From: Apilactobacillus zhangqiuensis
Lineage (GTDB): Bacteria > Bacillota > Bacilli > Lactobacillales > Lactobacillaceae
DNA: 64,000 nt
Reading direction: 5' to 3'
Assembly (NCBI RefSeq): GCF_019656215.1
Contig: NZ_BPLK01000003.1
Coordinates: 296,001-360,000 of the forward strand
Shown in pieces: positions 28,128 to 37,816 of this stretch. The position numbers and the translations under genes were made by a program. Positions within the stretch are counted from its first letter, which is position 1, and each line of letters begins with the position of its first letter. A model generated the notes under the pieces. The model made no database searches and was not told where the DNA came from. It was given only the letters and a program-made list of their open reading frames with translations.

Positions 28128-28236
28128 TTAAAATCACCATCATTTCTTTTAGATTCTTAGAATCTACGATTTGAAGGTCGTATATTCCATAAAAAACATA
28201 ATAACCCATTTACTGCATCAATTGCAATGAAGATGC

Positions 28237-28266
28237 AAAAAAGAGGGCTATTAAGCCCTCTTTTTA
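28237..28266 (-). terminator. Intrinsic terminator after DUF1831
   Basis: AAAGAGGGCT and AGCCCTCTTTT pair around TAAT and end in a U tract on the minus strand. Confidence 0.85.
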
Positions 28267-28267
28267 A

Positions 28268-28606
28268 TTATTTTCTCACGAAAACTTTTCTTTCCACAAA
28301 ATCATCCATCAAGAAATTAAATTGTTCAACTAATGCATCAGCATTTTTGTTGGTAAAAATATTAACCTTATTTAAACCATTTGCAGTAATAGTACTCATC
28401 TTAAATGTTTTCAAGTCACTCTTAAAAACAATCTTTAACTTAATACCGTTGTAAGGATCTTCAGGATCTAATGTTCTTTCAAATTGAAAGTTACCAGCAT
28501 TAGTCTTTACAAAACCCATGTCAGATAGTGTGAATTTCTTGATTTCAGGACTAACTGCGTATGTTTTAGAATCACCTTGTAATTGATTTGCTGTTTCAAA
28601 AGCCAT
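28268..28606 (-). CDS. DUF1831 family protein
   Basis: This 112-residue soluble protein matches the DUF1831 family, found mainly in lactobacilli and linked to a cysteine desulfurase gene. Function is unknown. The ATG at 28606 is 1 nt after the desulfurase stop and 9 nt from AAGG, so it is preferred over an in-frame TTG three codons earlier. The linkage suggests a role in sulfur transfer, which is inference. Confidence 0.82.
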   Translation of the reverse strand: MAFETANQLQGDSKTYAVSPEIKKFTLSDMGFVKTNAGNFQFERTLDPEDPYNGIKLKIVFKSDLKTFKMSTITANGLNKVNIFTNKNADALVEQFNFLMDDFVERKVFVRK

Positions 28607-28607
28607 A

Positions 28608-29762
28608 TTAGTCAACCTTCTTTATTCTCTTAATTACCTTTACTAATGCAGTGGTAAAGGCATCGATTTCTGAATCTGTTGTGAATTTACCAAAACTAAT
28701 TCGAATTGATTGAGATGAACGATTGGTATCATTACCAAACATTGCCATCAAAACGTGAGATGGTTCGATGTTTCCAGCTGTACATGCTGATCCAGCTGAA
28801 ATCGCAATTCCTTCTAAGTCCAAATTAGCCAAAATAATGTCTGAAGCAATGCCCTTAATCCAAATGTTAAATACATGTTGGACTGGGTTGTCTTCAACAG
28901 TTCCGTTAACAACGAAATCAATATCATTATCGTTTAAAGCATCAATGATTTGATGTTTGAATCCATAATAACGATTGTGTAGTTCGTGCTTTAATTCAGG
29001 TGTAATTTGAGAAACCGCGGTCGCAAATCCGGAGATTGCAGGAATATTTTCTGTTCCGGCACGACGCTTCTTTTCTTGGTCTCCACCTTTTACAAAACTT
29101 GGAAAATCTACCCCAGTTCGTTTGTATAAGAAACCAGTCATCTTAGGACCATTTATCTTATGAGCTGATGTTGATAGTAAATCAATGTGGTCCTCATTTA
29201 CATCAATATCTAACAAACCATAAGCTTGAACGGCATCGGTATGGAGCCATGCTTGATGATCCTTTAAGATTTCACCAATTTCATGAATTGGCATGTGTGA
29301 ACCAACCTCATTGTTGGCGGTCATGATGGTTACCAAGATGGTATCATCGTCTAACGCATCCTTGAAGTCGTCTAAACTAATTACCCCAGTTTCATCAACT
29401 GGTAGATAAGTTACTTTAAAACCTTGTTCTTCAAGATAAGCAAGTGGCTTTAACACTGCTTCGTGTTCAATGGCAGTTGTAATAATATGGTTTCCTAAAT
29501 TCTTTCTCACTTCAGCAGTTTGAAGAATTGCGGTATTATCACTTTCACTACCACCACTTGTAAAAATAATTTCGTCTGGCTTCGCATTAATACTGTTGGC
29601 AATAATGTCTCTGCTATCTTCCAAAACGGTATGAGCTTTTCTACCGATGCTATACAAGGTAGAAGCGTTACCGTAAACGTTTTGCATCTTATCGTACATG
29701 TCATTCAAAACGTTCTTATCCATTGGAGTAGTTGCGGCATTATCTAAGTAGATTTCAGTCAA
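28608..29762 (-). CDS. Cysteine desulfurase (NifS/IscS class)
   Basis: The PLP enzyme takes sulfur from cysteine for tRNA thiolation or Fe-S assembly. The 384 residues include the family start YLDNAATTPM, the PLP lysine in SAHKINGPKMTGFLY and the active-site cysteine loop SAGSACTAGNIEPSH. The start codon is TTG at 29762 with AGG 5 nt upstream. It lies between mtnN and DUF1831, and mnmA is just downstream, so MnmA is a likely acceptor. Confidence 0.92.
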   Translation of the reverse strand: MTEIYLDNAATTPMDKNVLNDMYDKMQNVYGNASTLYSIGRKAHTVLEDSRDIIANSINAKPDEIIFTSGGSESDNTAILQTAEVRKNLGNHIITTAIEHEAVLKPLAYLEEQGFKVTYLPVDETGVISLDDFKDALDDDTILVTIMTANNEVGSHMPIHEIGEILKDHQAWLHTDAVQAYGLLDIDVNEDHIDLLSTSAHKINGPKMTGFLYKRTGVDFPSFVKGGDQEKKRRAGTENIPAISGFATAVSQITPELKHELHNRYYGFKHQIIDALNDNDIDFVVNGTVEDNPVQHVFNIWIKGIASDIILANLDLEGIAISAGSACTAGNIEPSHVLMAMFGNDTNRSSQSIRISFGKFTTDSEIDAFTTALVKVIKRIKKVD

Positions 29763-29779
29763 GTATACCTAAACCCCTT

Positions 29780-30472
29780 CTATTTTTGATTTGCGAATAA
29801 GTCTAATAACATTTGAGCAGATTTCTTACCTGCATCAATGATGAATTCATCAAAGCTACGATCAGCATCACCATTGGCGTTGTCTGACATCGCTCTAACT
29901 ACAACGTATGGGATATCAAATTGGTTAGCAACTTGTCCCACAGCTGCCCCTTCCATTTCACATGAAAGTGCGTCAGGGAAGTTCTTTAAGATGTTGTCAA
30001 TCACTGCTTGGTCGGCAACAAATTGATCACCTGTAACGATTAATCCCTTTTGAACGTTTAAACCAACTTCCTTAGAAGCTTCGGTAATTTCTTTTACCCA
30101 TTTTTCTGAAGCTTTAAATCTTGCTGGTTGACCTGGTAATTGGCCGTATTCGTAACCAGCGGCTCTAGCATCAACATCATGGTATGCAGTTTCTGTTGAA
30201 ACAACAACATCACCAACAGCTAAGCCTTGGCCAATTCCACCGGCTGAACCAGAGTTGATAACGATATCAACATCAAAGTTAGTAATTAATTGAGCAGTAG
30301 TTAAACCAGCTTCAACTTTTCCAATTCCTGAACGAACAAGCACAACTTCTTGTCCAGAAATGTTACCTTCGTAGAAAGTCATTTCTTTGATGTCAACTTT
30401 CTTAGTGTTGTCTAAGTTATATAGCAATGATTTGATTTCTTCGTCCATTGCGCATAAAATTCCAAATTTCAT
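29780..30472 (-). CDS. mtnN: 5'-methylthioadenosine/S-adenosylhomocysteine nucleosidase
   Basis: MtnN cleaves SAH and MTA, recycling SAM by-products and leading to autoinducer-2 precursors. The 230-residue protein has MKFGILCAMDEE at the start, NSGSAGGIG, and the substrate-binding SCEMEGAAVGQV. It follows a small membrane-protein gene by 10 nt. Confidence 0.95.
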   Translation of the reverse strand: MKFGILCAMDEEIKSLLYNLDNTKKVDIKEMTFYEGNISGQEVVLVRSGIGKVEAGLTTAQLITNFDVDIVINSGSAGGIGQGLAVGDVVVSTETAYHDVDARAAGYEYGQLPGQPARFKASEKWVKEITEASKEVGLNVQKGLIVTGDQFVADQAVIDNILKNFPDALSCEMEGAAVGQVANQFDIPYVVVRAMSDNANGDADRSFDEFIIDAGKKSAQMLLDLFANQK

Positions 30473-30482
30473 AAATATCTCC

Positions 30483-30737
30483 TTAAGGATTGACGTAGAT
30501 TAATATCAAGTAGACCACAATGATTGCGAGGATTAGAAACGCAATCGCCCAGTTAAGTCGACGACCTAAGCGTTTCGTCTTTTCTTCCACAGTCATTGCA
30601 TGAGCGTTCGCCTTTTTTTCTTGACGGCGAGTTTCCTTGAATGTTGGTTCGTCTTCAACTGGTTTGTCTCTTTTTATAAAATCATCGTCAATTTTATTTC
30701 TCTTTTGACTATCCTGATACTCTTTTCTAGTTATCAT
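30483..30737 (-). CDS. Small membrane protein of unknown function
   Basis: The 84-residue protein has a highly charged N-terminal region (about 1-55) and a single C-terminal membrane span (about 60-81), so it is a tail-anchored type. I cannot assign a family. It lies between the NUDIX gene and mtnN in one operon. Confidence 0.75.
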   Translation of the reverse strand: MITRKEYQDSQKRNKIDDDFIKRDKPVEDEPTFKETRRQEKKANAHAMTVEEKTKRLGRRLNWAIAFLILAIIVVYLILIYVNP

Positions 30738-30759
30738 ATTGGACTTGCTCCTTCATCAA

Positions 30760-31314
30760 TTAAAGACCAATTTTGTCATGTAACTTCCAATAATAAATAG
30801 CAGTAATTGTTTTCGCATCCTCGATTTCGCCACTTTCAATCATTGCCATGGCTTCATCAAGTGAGTATTCCTTAATTCTCAAGTATTCACCTTGATCTCT
30901 TGGTAATTCATCTTCAACAGGTTCTAAATCTGTTGCCAAATATAGATCCATGTATTCATCACAAAAACCAACACTTGAGTAAAATCCGGTGATTCGTTTG
31001 ATGTTATTAGCCTTGTATCTAGTTTCTTCGTTTAACTCACGAACTACTGTATCTAATGCAGTTCCGTGATCTCTACTATCAACTTTACCGGCAGGAATTT
31101 CAATTGTTGCCTTTGCAACAGGAGCTCTCCATTGGGTCTCTAATAACATCTTGTTGTTCTTAGTTAAGACTAAAATACCAACGGCGTTGGAATGGTGAAC
31201 AACATCTCTAGTTGACGTTTCACCATTTGGCAATTCAACAGTTTGTTTTTCAACATTGATGATTGCACCATCATACTTAGGTTCAACCCCTAGTACCTTT
31301 TCCTCTAAATCCAT
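30760..31314 (-). CDS. NUDIX hydrolase, ADP-ribose pyrophosphatase-like
   Basis: The 184-residue protein resembles ADP-ribose pyrophosphatases (NudF/YqkG). The NUDIX core is visible as RELNEETRY after GKVDSRDHG; the family glycine after EET is arginine here. The gene begins the operon NUDIX-membrane protein-mtnN-desulfurase-DUF1831, with a strong promoter upstream. Confidence 0.88.
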   Translation of the reverse strand: MDLEEKVLGVEPKYDGAIINVEKQTVELPNGETSTRDVVHHSNAVGILVLTKNNKMLLETQWRAPVAKATIEIPAGKVDSRDHGTALDTVVRELNEETRYKANNIKRITGFYSSVGFCDEYMDLYLATDLEPVEDELPRDQGEYLRIKEYSLDEAMAMIESGEIEDAKTITAIYYWKLHDKIGL

Positions 31315-31343
31315 AATATCAGCCCTTTTTTAGTTATATATTC

Positions 31344-31372
31344 ATTCTATATATATTTAATTATTTTTTCAA
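31344..31372 (-). promoter_or_regulatory. Promoter of the NUDIX-mtnN operon
   Basis: TTGAAA (31367-31372) and TAGAAT (31344-31349) are 17 nt apart on the minus strand. Confidence 0.7.
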
Positions 31373-31380
31373 TGGACTGA

Positions 31381-31584
31381 CTATTCAATTACCCGAATTT
31401 TAACTGCTTGTGGTCCCTTCATGCCTTGTGCAATTTGGTATTCCACTTGTTGGCCAATTTCGATTTCATTTCTGGTCTTGTTTTCGACCGCTGAACCATG
31501 GAAGAAGACTTTGTTCTTGTCTTCACCCTTTAAAAAGCCAAAATCGTGATCTGGGTTAAAATTATTTACTTTACCTTTAATCAT
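31381..31584 (-). CDS. Cold-shock-domain protein, divergent
   Basis: The 67-residue protein is one cold-shock domain that binds single-stranded RNA or DNA. RNP1-like HDFGFLKG and RNP2-like VFFHGSAV are visible but depart from the usual KGFGFI and VFVHFSAI. Its ribosome site AAGGAG begins directly after the ileS terminator, so its transcript either reads through that terminator or starts inside ileS. No promoter fits in the gap. Confidence 0.85.
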   Translation of the reverse strand: MIKGKVNNFNPDHDFGFLKGEDKNKVFFHGSAVENKTRNEIEIGQQVEYQIAQGMKGPQAVKIRVIE

Positions 31585-31603
31585 ATTATTTCTCCTTAAA
31601 AAT

Positions 31604-31632
31604 AAAAAACTGGGATAATCCCAGTTTTTTAT
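31604..31632 (-). terminator. Intrinsic terminator of ileS
   Basis: AAAAACTGGGA and TCCCAGTTTTT form a stem around TAA with U residues on the minus strand, right after the ileS stop and just before csp. Confidence 0.85.
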
Positions 31633-31635
31633 CGA

Positions 31636-34434
31636 TTATTCTTCGAATCCTTCAGTAGCTGTCTCTGGGAAGTTATCACGAACAATCTTAGCACAACGTG
31701 CACAGAATTGTGGATAATCTGCATCAGAACCAACATCTGTAGAGATTAGACGACAACGTTCACAAGTGTCACCTTCAGCGTGTTCAACCACGATTGAAAC
31801 ACCGTCGTTAAAGCTTTGTGCATCACTTGGAGCATCTGATAAGTCTTTTACTTCTAGTTGTGAAACCATCAAGATTTGACCAACATTTGTGTGTAGGCTA
31901 TCTAATAATGATTTAACTTCATCGTTAACAAATAATGATAGTTTAGCTTCAGAAGCCTTACCAATTAGCTTGTTATTTCTAGCTTCTTCCAATGCCTTCA
32001 AGACGTCATCTCTGATTTCCATGAACTTGTTCCAGTTAGCTGAAAGTTCATCTGCACCAGGTAAGTCCATTGTTTCAGGCATTTCTGATAATTGAACGAA
32101 TTCTTCTTTTTCAGATAAGAATGGCCAGATTTCTTCAGCAGTGTGAGGAAGAATTGGTGTGATTAACTTAGTAATTGCAACAGCTGCATTGTATAGAACT
32201 GTTTGCATTGATCTTCTTTCTACACTGTCTTCAGCGTAGATGTATAAGATATCCTTAGCGAAATCTAGGTAGAAAGCTGAAAGATCAGCATTGATGAATG
32301 AAAGTAGACGACGGTTTAGACTTAAGAAGTCAAAATTATCGTAGTCTGCCTTAATATCTTTTACAAAGTTGTTTAACTTAACCGTCATGTATTGGTCAGC
32401 TGACTTCATGTCTGCAAAATCAACACTGTTTTTCTTAGGATCAAAGTCAGAAGTGTTGGCAAGCATGTATCTCATGGTATTTCTAATCTTCTTGTATGAG
32501 TCAGAAATCTTAACAAAGTTTTCCATCGATACACGAACATCGGCAGAAGTATCTACAGAAGTTACCCATAGACGCACAATTTCTGCACCCATCTTCTTAA
32601 TAACTTCATCAGGAGCAATTGTGTTACCAAGTGATTTACTCATCTTGTGGCCTTCGCCATCAAGAGTGAAACCTTGTGATAATAATTGCTTGTATGGAGC
32701 CTTACCACTAAATGCAACACTGGTGATTAAACTTGAGTTGAACCATCCACGGTATTGGTCAGAACCTTCTAGGTATAGGTCTGCTGGGTAAGTTAGGTAA
32801 TCACGTTCGGCACAAACACCTTGATGTGATGAACCTGAATCGAACCAAACATCCATGATGTCGTTTTCCTTAGTAAACTTACCATTTGGTGAATGTTCAC
32901 TTGTGAATCCTTCAGGTAATAGGTCCTTGGCATCTTTTTCGAACCAAATGTCTGAACCATGTTTTGCGAATAAGTCAGCAACGTGGTCAGTAGTTTCCTT
33001 AGTGATGATAGGAGTACCATCTTCACCATAGAAGATTGGTAGTGGAACACCCCAGACACGTTGTCTTGAGATTACCCAGTCACCACGGTCTTTAATCATG
33101 TTGTATAGACGTTTCTTACCCCATTCAGGTTTGAATTGAACGTCTTCGATAGCATTTAGAATGTCATCTCTAATCTTATCAACAGAAGCAAACCATTGAT
33201 CAGTAGCACGGTAAATAACCGGCTTCTTAGTTCTCCAGTCAAATGGGTAACTATGAGTAATTGGTTGGTACTTCAATAATAAGTTCTTTTCTTTTAGCTT
33301 GTTTAGAGAAATTTCGTTTGCATCATCGTAGAAGACACCTTCGAAATCAGGACCAGCTTCCTTAGTTAGGTAACCTTGAGCGTCAACATCAACAAAGATG
33401 TCTAAACCGTATGATTTACCAACATAGTAGTCATCTTCCCCAAATCCAGGAGCAGTATGAACTAAACCAGTACCAGTATCGATAGTAACGAAATCACCTA
33501 GCATGGTTAATAGTTGTCTGTCCATGAATGGATGTTGAGCTAATACGCCTTCTAGTTCTTGACCTCTTACAGTCTTTACGATTTCGTAGTCTTCCCAACC
33601 GAACAATTCGGCATCTTTTTCAACTAGTTCTGCAGCTAAAACAAACTTACGATCATCGTTAGCTGGTTTAACAACAGCGTAGTCGAAGCCGGCATCAATT
33701 GTGATACCCATTGAAGCAGGAATGGTCCATGGAGTAGTAGTCCATACAACCATGTATGTGTTATCTTCGTCTAAAACACCTTTACCATCGACAACTTTTT
33801 CAGCATAGAAAGCTGAAGGTGATTCGATATCATGGTACTCTACTTCTGCTTCAGCTAGAGCTGATTCTGAAGACCATGACCAGATAACTGGCTTCTTACC
33901 ACGGTAGATTAAGCCTTTTTCAGCCATCTTACCGAATACACGAATTTCAGCAGCTTCAAATTCAGGTTTTAGAGTTAAGTATGGGTTATCCCATTCACCA
34001 GTAACACCTAAGCGTTTGAAACCTTCTCTTTGACGATCAACTTGCTTCAAAGCATATTCATGACAAAGTTTTCTGAATTCATTAGTATCCATTTTCTTTC
34101 TGTCATAACCTGCTTGAGTAAGCTTTTGTTCGATTGGTAAACCGTGAGTATCCCAACCTGGTACGTAAGGTGCTCTAAATCCGTTCATTGACTTGTATCT
34201 TACGATAAAGTCCTTTGAAATCTTGTTTAAAGCGTGTCCCATATGAATGTCACCATTAGCATATGGAGGTCCATCATGAAGAACAAATGATGGTTTTCCT
34301 TCGTTTAGTTTTTGTCTCATTTGGTAGACGTGATTGTCTTCCCATGCTTTTTGTCTTTCAACTTCTTTAACAGGCAAGTTTCCACGCATCTTAAACTTGG
34401 TCTTACCTAGGTTCAAAGTATCTTTTACACGCAT
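31636..34434 (-). CDS. ileS: Isoleucyl-tRNA synthetase
   Basis: IleS charges tRNA-Ile and edits misactivated valine. The 932-residue class I enzyme has [16 protein letters not shown] (HIGH motif), KMSKSLGN and a C-terminal zinc-binding region (CERC and CARC). The ATG at 34434 gives the family start [10 protein letters not shown] and lies 8 nt after GGGAG; an in-frame GTG three codons upstream is inside that site. It is controlled by an upstream T-box and follows divIVA. Confidence 0.97.
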   Translation of the reverse strand: MRVKDTLNLGKTKFKMRGNLPVKEVERQKAWEDNHVYQMRQKLNEGKPSFVLHDGPPYANGDIHMGHALNKISKDFIVRYKSMNGFRAPYVPGWDTHGLPIEQKLTQAGYDRKKMDTNEFRKLCHEYALKQVDRQREGFKRLGVTGEWDNPYLTLKPEFEAAEIRVFGKMAEKGLIYRGKKPVIWSWSSESALAEAEVEYHDIESPSAFYAEKVVDGKGVLDEDNTYMVVWTTTPWTIPASMGITIDAGFDYAVVKPANDDRKFVLAAELVEKDAELFGWEDYEIVKTVRGQELEGVLAQHPFMDRQLLTMLGDFVTIDTGTGLVHTAPGFGEDDYYVGKSYGLDIFVDVDAQGYLTKEAGPDFEGVFYDDANEISLNKLKEKNLLLKYQPITHSYPFDWRTKKPVIYRATDQWFASVDKIRDDILNAIEDVQFKPEWGKKRLYNMIKDRGDWVISRQRVWGVPLPIFYGEDGTPIITKETTDHVADLFAKHGSDIWFEKDAKDLLPEGFTSEHSPNGKFTKENDIMDVWFDSGSSHQGVCAERDYLTYPADLYLEGSDQYRGWFNSSLITSVAFSGKAPYKQLLSQGFTLDGEGHKMSKSLGNTIAPDEVIKKMGAEIVRLWVTSVDTSADVRVSMENFVKISDSYKKIRNTMRYMLANTSDFDPKKNSVDFADMKSADQYMTVKLNNFVKDIKADYDNFDFLSLNRRLLSFINADLSAFYLDFAKDILYIYAEDSVERRSMQTVLYNAAVAITKLITPILPHTAEEIWPFLSEKEEFVQLSEMPETMDLPGADELSANWNKFMEIRDDVLKALEEARNNKLIGKASEAKLSLFVNDEVKSLLDSLHTNVGQILMVSQLEVKDLSDAPSDAQSFNDGVSIVVEHAEGDTCERCRLISTDVGSDADYPQFCARCAKIVRDNFPETATEGFEE

Positions 34435-34454
34435 AACACACACTCCCTTTTCAA

Positions 34455-34660
34455 ATTATAAAAAAAAGACTTCATCACAAGGGACGAAGTCTTCCGCGGT
34501 ACCACCCAAATTAGGACATTAAAAAATAATATCCCATCTTTATTTACTACATTAAAAGAGATTAACCAGAGGTGATCTGCATAGAATGATTTACAACTGA
34601 CCTCCCACCATTTGTCAGCTCGCTATATTGTTTCGAATTCTAAGCTTTCTATTCTCTATC
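34455..34660 (-). promoter_or_regulatory. T-box riboswitch controlling ileS
   Basis: The minus strand upstream of ileS carries the T-box sequence GGGTGGTACCGCGG (34494-34507) and the terminator AAGACTTC/GAAGTCTT with a U run (34461-34492). Stem I lies at about 34560-34655. The probable specifier triplet is ATC (34574-34576), an isoleucine codon, matching the gene. Uncharged tRNA-Ile would stabilise the antiterminator. Confidence 0.92.
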
Positions 34661-34665
34661 TCAAG

Positions 34666-35307
34666 TTATTCAATTGCTTTGAATGAGCCATCAGGATAAA
34701 TCTTAATAGTTGCATCTGCTGGCATTTCTTTACTTTCAGATTGTACAACTGTTTCCTTAAAATTGTCAAGGTTATTAATTTGTTCATTAACCTTGTCGAA
34801 GTTACCGTCAATTCCGGAAATCATTTGATCCCATTCTGGACTGTTAACAAATTGCATTTGGCTTTCAAGTAAAGTTCTGATTTTTTCTCTAAATGATTCA
34901 GTTGTCTTTCTTAAATCATCATTTGCAATAAGTAGTGCTTTAGATTGGTTTGAGATATTTTCAACGATGTCTTTAGCCTTTACGCTAGCATCATTCAAAA
35001 TTTCATCAGCTTGTTTTCTTGATTGTTCAGTTACGCTGTTAGCTTCGTTTTGAGCTTCAACCTTAACCTTATCAGCAGCGTTTTGTGCAATGATAATTGA
35101 TTGATTTAATGAATCCTTCATACCATTAAAGTATTTTAGTTCATCTTCAGCTTGTTTTAAACGATTCTTCATATCGACATTTTCGGATAAAGTTAATTGG
35201 TAATCCTTGATAATACGATCTAAAAATTCGTTTACCTCGTCAATATTGTAACCTCTCATTTTTACAGAAAACTCTTTATTATGAATATCTTGTGGGCTAA
35301 GTACCAT
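34666..35307 (-). CDS. divIVA: Cell division protein DivIVA
   Basis: DivIVA senses negative membrane curvature at poles and septa and recruits division or wall factors. The 213-residue protein has the conserved membrane-binding N terminus PQDIHNKEFSVKMRGYN, a long coiled coil and an acidic C-terminal tail. A GGAGGAG ribosome site precedes the ATG. It follows ylmH by 17 nt. Confidence 0.93.
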   Translation of the reverse strand: MVLSPQDIHNKEFSVKMRGYNIDEVNEFLDRIIKDYQLTLSENVDMKNRLKQAEDELKYFNGMKDSLNQSIIIAQNAADKVKVEAQNEANSVTEQSRKQADEILNDASVKAKDIVENISNQSKALLIANDDLRKTTESFREKIRTLLESQMQFVNSPEWDQMISGIDGNFDKVNEQINNLDNFKETVVQSESKEMPADATIKIYPDGSFKAIE

Positions 35308-35324
35308 TGTATCTCTCCTCCAAC

Positions 35325-36107
35325 CTATTTTTTTAATACAGAAATAATGGCTCTATATTTACCTTTTTTGGTTTGACCTTCCTGGCGCTTTATACGAATT
35401 CGACCAAATCTTCTAACTGAGACAATATCGTGTGTTGTAATTTCGTAATCAGGTCGACTGTTTACTGCCCAGTTAAGGTGAACCTTTTGATGACTGACTA
35501 ACTCTTTAGCATCATTTCTAGAAATATTAAATCCTTCAGAGATTAAGTTATCCATTCTAAATGATGATAGAGTCGTCGATTCATCTCTCCATTCATTTTC
35601 CGGCGTTATCACGTCAGAAAATTTTGTTTCAATTAGTGAAACCTTGGTTTTACCAACTGAGTTAATTTGCATTTTTAAGAAATCAGCAATTTCTCTTGTA
35701 CATAATAATTGCCATCTTGTTCCATCAGTTAGAATGTCTCCAATCGTTGACCTTTCAACACCTGAACCTAATAAAGTCCCCAATATCTTACTATGACGTA
35801 GTTTTGAGAACTTTACTGGATATCTAATTTCGAATAATTTCACTTGATAATCATCTTCAGATGGTTCGAAGTATTCAGGATATATCAAGCCCCTCTTCAT
35901 TTCTGAATTAGGATAACCTCCGAAAAAAGCAACAGATAAATCACTGTGACGGTTAACTAAAGTCGTTAAAATATAAACCTGTCTGGGATTTAAAAACTTA
36001 GTTAATATTGGACGATACTGATTAATTGATTCATCAATTAAATCTGCACAAGAATCGATGAATGGAACCTCTTCTTTTCTAAAATGTTGTTCAATATTTT
36101 TATCCAT
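35325..36107 (-). CDS. ylmH: YlmH-type S4-domain RNA-binding protein
   Basis: The 260-residue protein has a C-terminal S4 RNA-binding domain (ISEGFNISRNDAKELVSHQKV, about 190-250) and the YlmH N-terminal region. Relatives act in ribosome rescue. The start is 1 nt after the sepF stop. Confidence 0.92.
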   Translation of the reverse strand: MDKNIEQHFRKEEVPFIDSCADLIDESINQYRPILTKFLNPRQVYILTTLVNRHSDLSVAFFGGYPNSEMKRGLIYPEYFEPSEDDYQVKLFEIRYPVKFSKLRHSKILGTLLGSGVERSTIGDILTDGTRWQLLCTREIADFLKMQINSVGKTKVSLIETKFSDVITPENEWRDESTTLSSFRMDNLISEGFNISRNDAKELVSHQKVHLNWAVNSRPDYEITTHDIVSVRRFGRIRIKRQEGQTKKGKYRAIISVLKK

Positions 36108-36108
36108 T

Positions 36109-36513
36109 TTATCTTAAACGTTCGTTCATTTCTTTTCTGATTTCTCCGTCTACGTAGTAGTTATGTGGAGTGAAAAGAAAGACTAATTCAGAAATTCTCT
36201 CAATATTTCCATCAATAGTGAAAACAACTCCATTTAAGAAATCAATAATTCTTCTAGTTGCTTCATCACTAGCAGCATCAAAATTAATGATTACAGCGTT
36301 GTTATCGATTAATTTTTGCGCAATTGTTTTTACATCAGCATAAATCTTAGGTTCAAAGACAGAAATTTTACTTCCACGACTTTGACTTGAGTTTTTGCTA
36401 ATTGAAACTACCTTATCATTGTTCTCCACTTGGGAGTTATCTTCTTCGTAAACGTCTTCGTCTTGATCATAATCAGTACCGAAGAATTTACTAAAACTAA
36501 ATTTAGCTGTCAT
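36109..36513 (-). CDS. sepF: Cell division protein SepF
   Basis: SepF anchors FtsZ to the membrane and aligns it at the septum. The 134-residue protein has an N-terminal amphipathic segment (KFSFSKFFG), an acidic linker and the C-terminal SepF domain (about 55-134, with NFDAASDEATRRIIDFLNG). It sits directly after ftsZ. No yggT (ylmG) gene lies between it and ylmH. Confidence 0.93.
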   Translation of the reverse strand: MTAKFSFSKFFGTDYDQDEDVYEEDNSQVENNDKVVSISKNSSQSRGSKISVFEPKIYADVKTIAQKLIDNNAVIINFDAASDEATRRIIDFLNGVVFTIDGNIERISELVFLFTPHNYYVDGEIRKEMNERLR

Positions 36514-36551
36514 TTCAATTCATTCCCTTCAAAGAAATCTAAAAAAAGTTA

Positions 36552-37787
36552 TTAGTTCTTACGACGGAATTTGAAGAATGGAGGTAAATCATCATCGCTT
36601 GATTTATCATCTTTTTGATTATCACTTGAGTTGTTAGCATCAAATGGATCAAATTCTTTCTTTTGTACGTTTTCAAAACGTGTATCAGCTGGCTTGCCGC
36701 TGTCCGCATTTTCGTCGCTTGTTCTAACGTTACCTTGGTCTTCCTTGTGATGTCTTGGGCTAACTACCTTACCAGGAGTTTCAGAAGTTCTTGATGGACG
36801 ACCTGCTTGGCCATTTAGCAGTTCTTCTGGACTAGTTTCGATTCCTGTAGCAATTACAGTAACCTTAATTTCGTCGCCTAAGTCTTCATCAATTGAAGTA
36901 CCGAAGATAATGTTTACATCGCTAGTTGCAGCTTGAGCAACAATATCTGAAGCATCTTGTGCTTCAAATAGTGACATATCTGGACCACCAGTAATGTTTA
37001 ATAATACTTGTTTTGCACCATCGATTGAAACTTCCAATAATGGTGAAGAAATAGCCTTCTTGGTTGCTTCAGCAGTTCTGTTTTCACCAGTAGCTGTACC
37101 AACACCCATAAGTGCTGAACCAGTGTTTTGCATAACAGTCTTAACATCAGCAAAGTCCAAGTTAACGTAACCAGGACTTGTAATTAAGTCTGAAATACCT
37201 TGGACACCTTGTCTTAATACGTTGTCAGCTTCTTGGAAAGCCTCCATCATAGGTGTTTTCTTATCAACCATTTCTAGTAGACGGTTGTTGGCAATTACGA
37301 TTAAAGTATCAACGTTTTCTTTCAATGCTGAAACACCTTCAGCAGCGTATTTAGATCTTCTTGGTCCTTCAAAAGTAAATGGTCTAGTAACAACACCAAC
37401 AGTTAAGGCACCTGAGTCCTTAGCAATTTTTGCAACGATTGGAGCAGCACCGTTACCAGTACCACCACCCATTCCGGCAGTTACGAATACCATGTCTGCA
37501 CCTTGAAGTGCTTCTGAAATAGCTTCTTCACTTTCTTCAGCAGCTTTAGTTCCAACTTCTGGATCTGAACCTGCACCTAAACCACGAGTTAGCTTAGGTC
37601 CTAATTGGATTTTGGTTTCTGCTTTTGATGTGTTTAATGCTTGAACATCGGTATTTGCAACGATAAATTCAACACCTTTAACATCTTCAGCAATCATACG
37701 GTTAACGGCATTACTACCACCGCCACCTACACCAATAACTTTAATTTTTGCGCCTTGGTTTTCAGTAGAATCTAATGAAAATTCCAT
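36552..37787 (-). CDS. ftsZ: Cell division GTPase FtsZ
   Basis: FtsZ polymerises into the Z ring. The 411-residue protein has the tubulin signature [10 protein letters not shown], the T7 loop [11 protein letters not shown] and a long linker ending in the conserved C-terminal peptide [11 protein letters not shown], which binds FtsA and SepF. A GGAGG site precedes the ATG; it follows ftsA by 29 nt. Confidence 0.98.
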   Translation of the reverse strand: MEFSLDSTENQGAKIKVIGVGGGGSNAVNRMIAEDVKGVEFIVANTDVQALNTSKAETKIQLGPKLTRGLGAGSDPEVGTKAAEESEEAISEALQGADMVFVTAGMGGGTGNGAAPIVAKIAKDSGALTVGVVTRPFTFEGPRRSKYAAEGVSALKENVDTLIVIANNRLLEMVDKKTPMMEAFQEADNVLRQGVQGISDLITSPGYVNLDFADVKTVMQNTGSALMGVGTATGENRTAEATKKAISSPLLEVSIDGAKQVLLNITGGPDMSLFEAQDASDIVAQAATSDVNIIFGTSIDEDLGDEIKVTVIATGIETSPEELLNGQAGRPSRTSETPGKVVSPRHHKEDQGNVRTSDENADSGKPADTRFENVQKKEFDPFDANNSSDNQKDDKSSDDDLPPFFKFRRKN

Positions 37788-37816
37788 TTTAACTTCCTCC
37801 GTGTACTTCTGTTATT

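Noticed and set aside
28151..28165. Palindrome AGATTCTTAGAATCT upstream of mnmA
   Set aside because: A single copy, no known operator match and no second site; too little to call.
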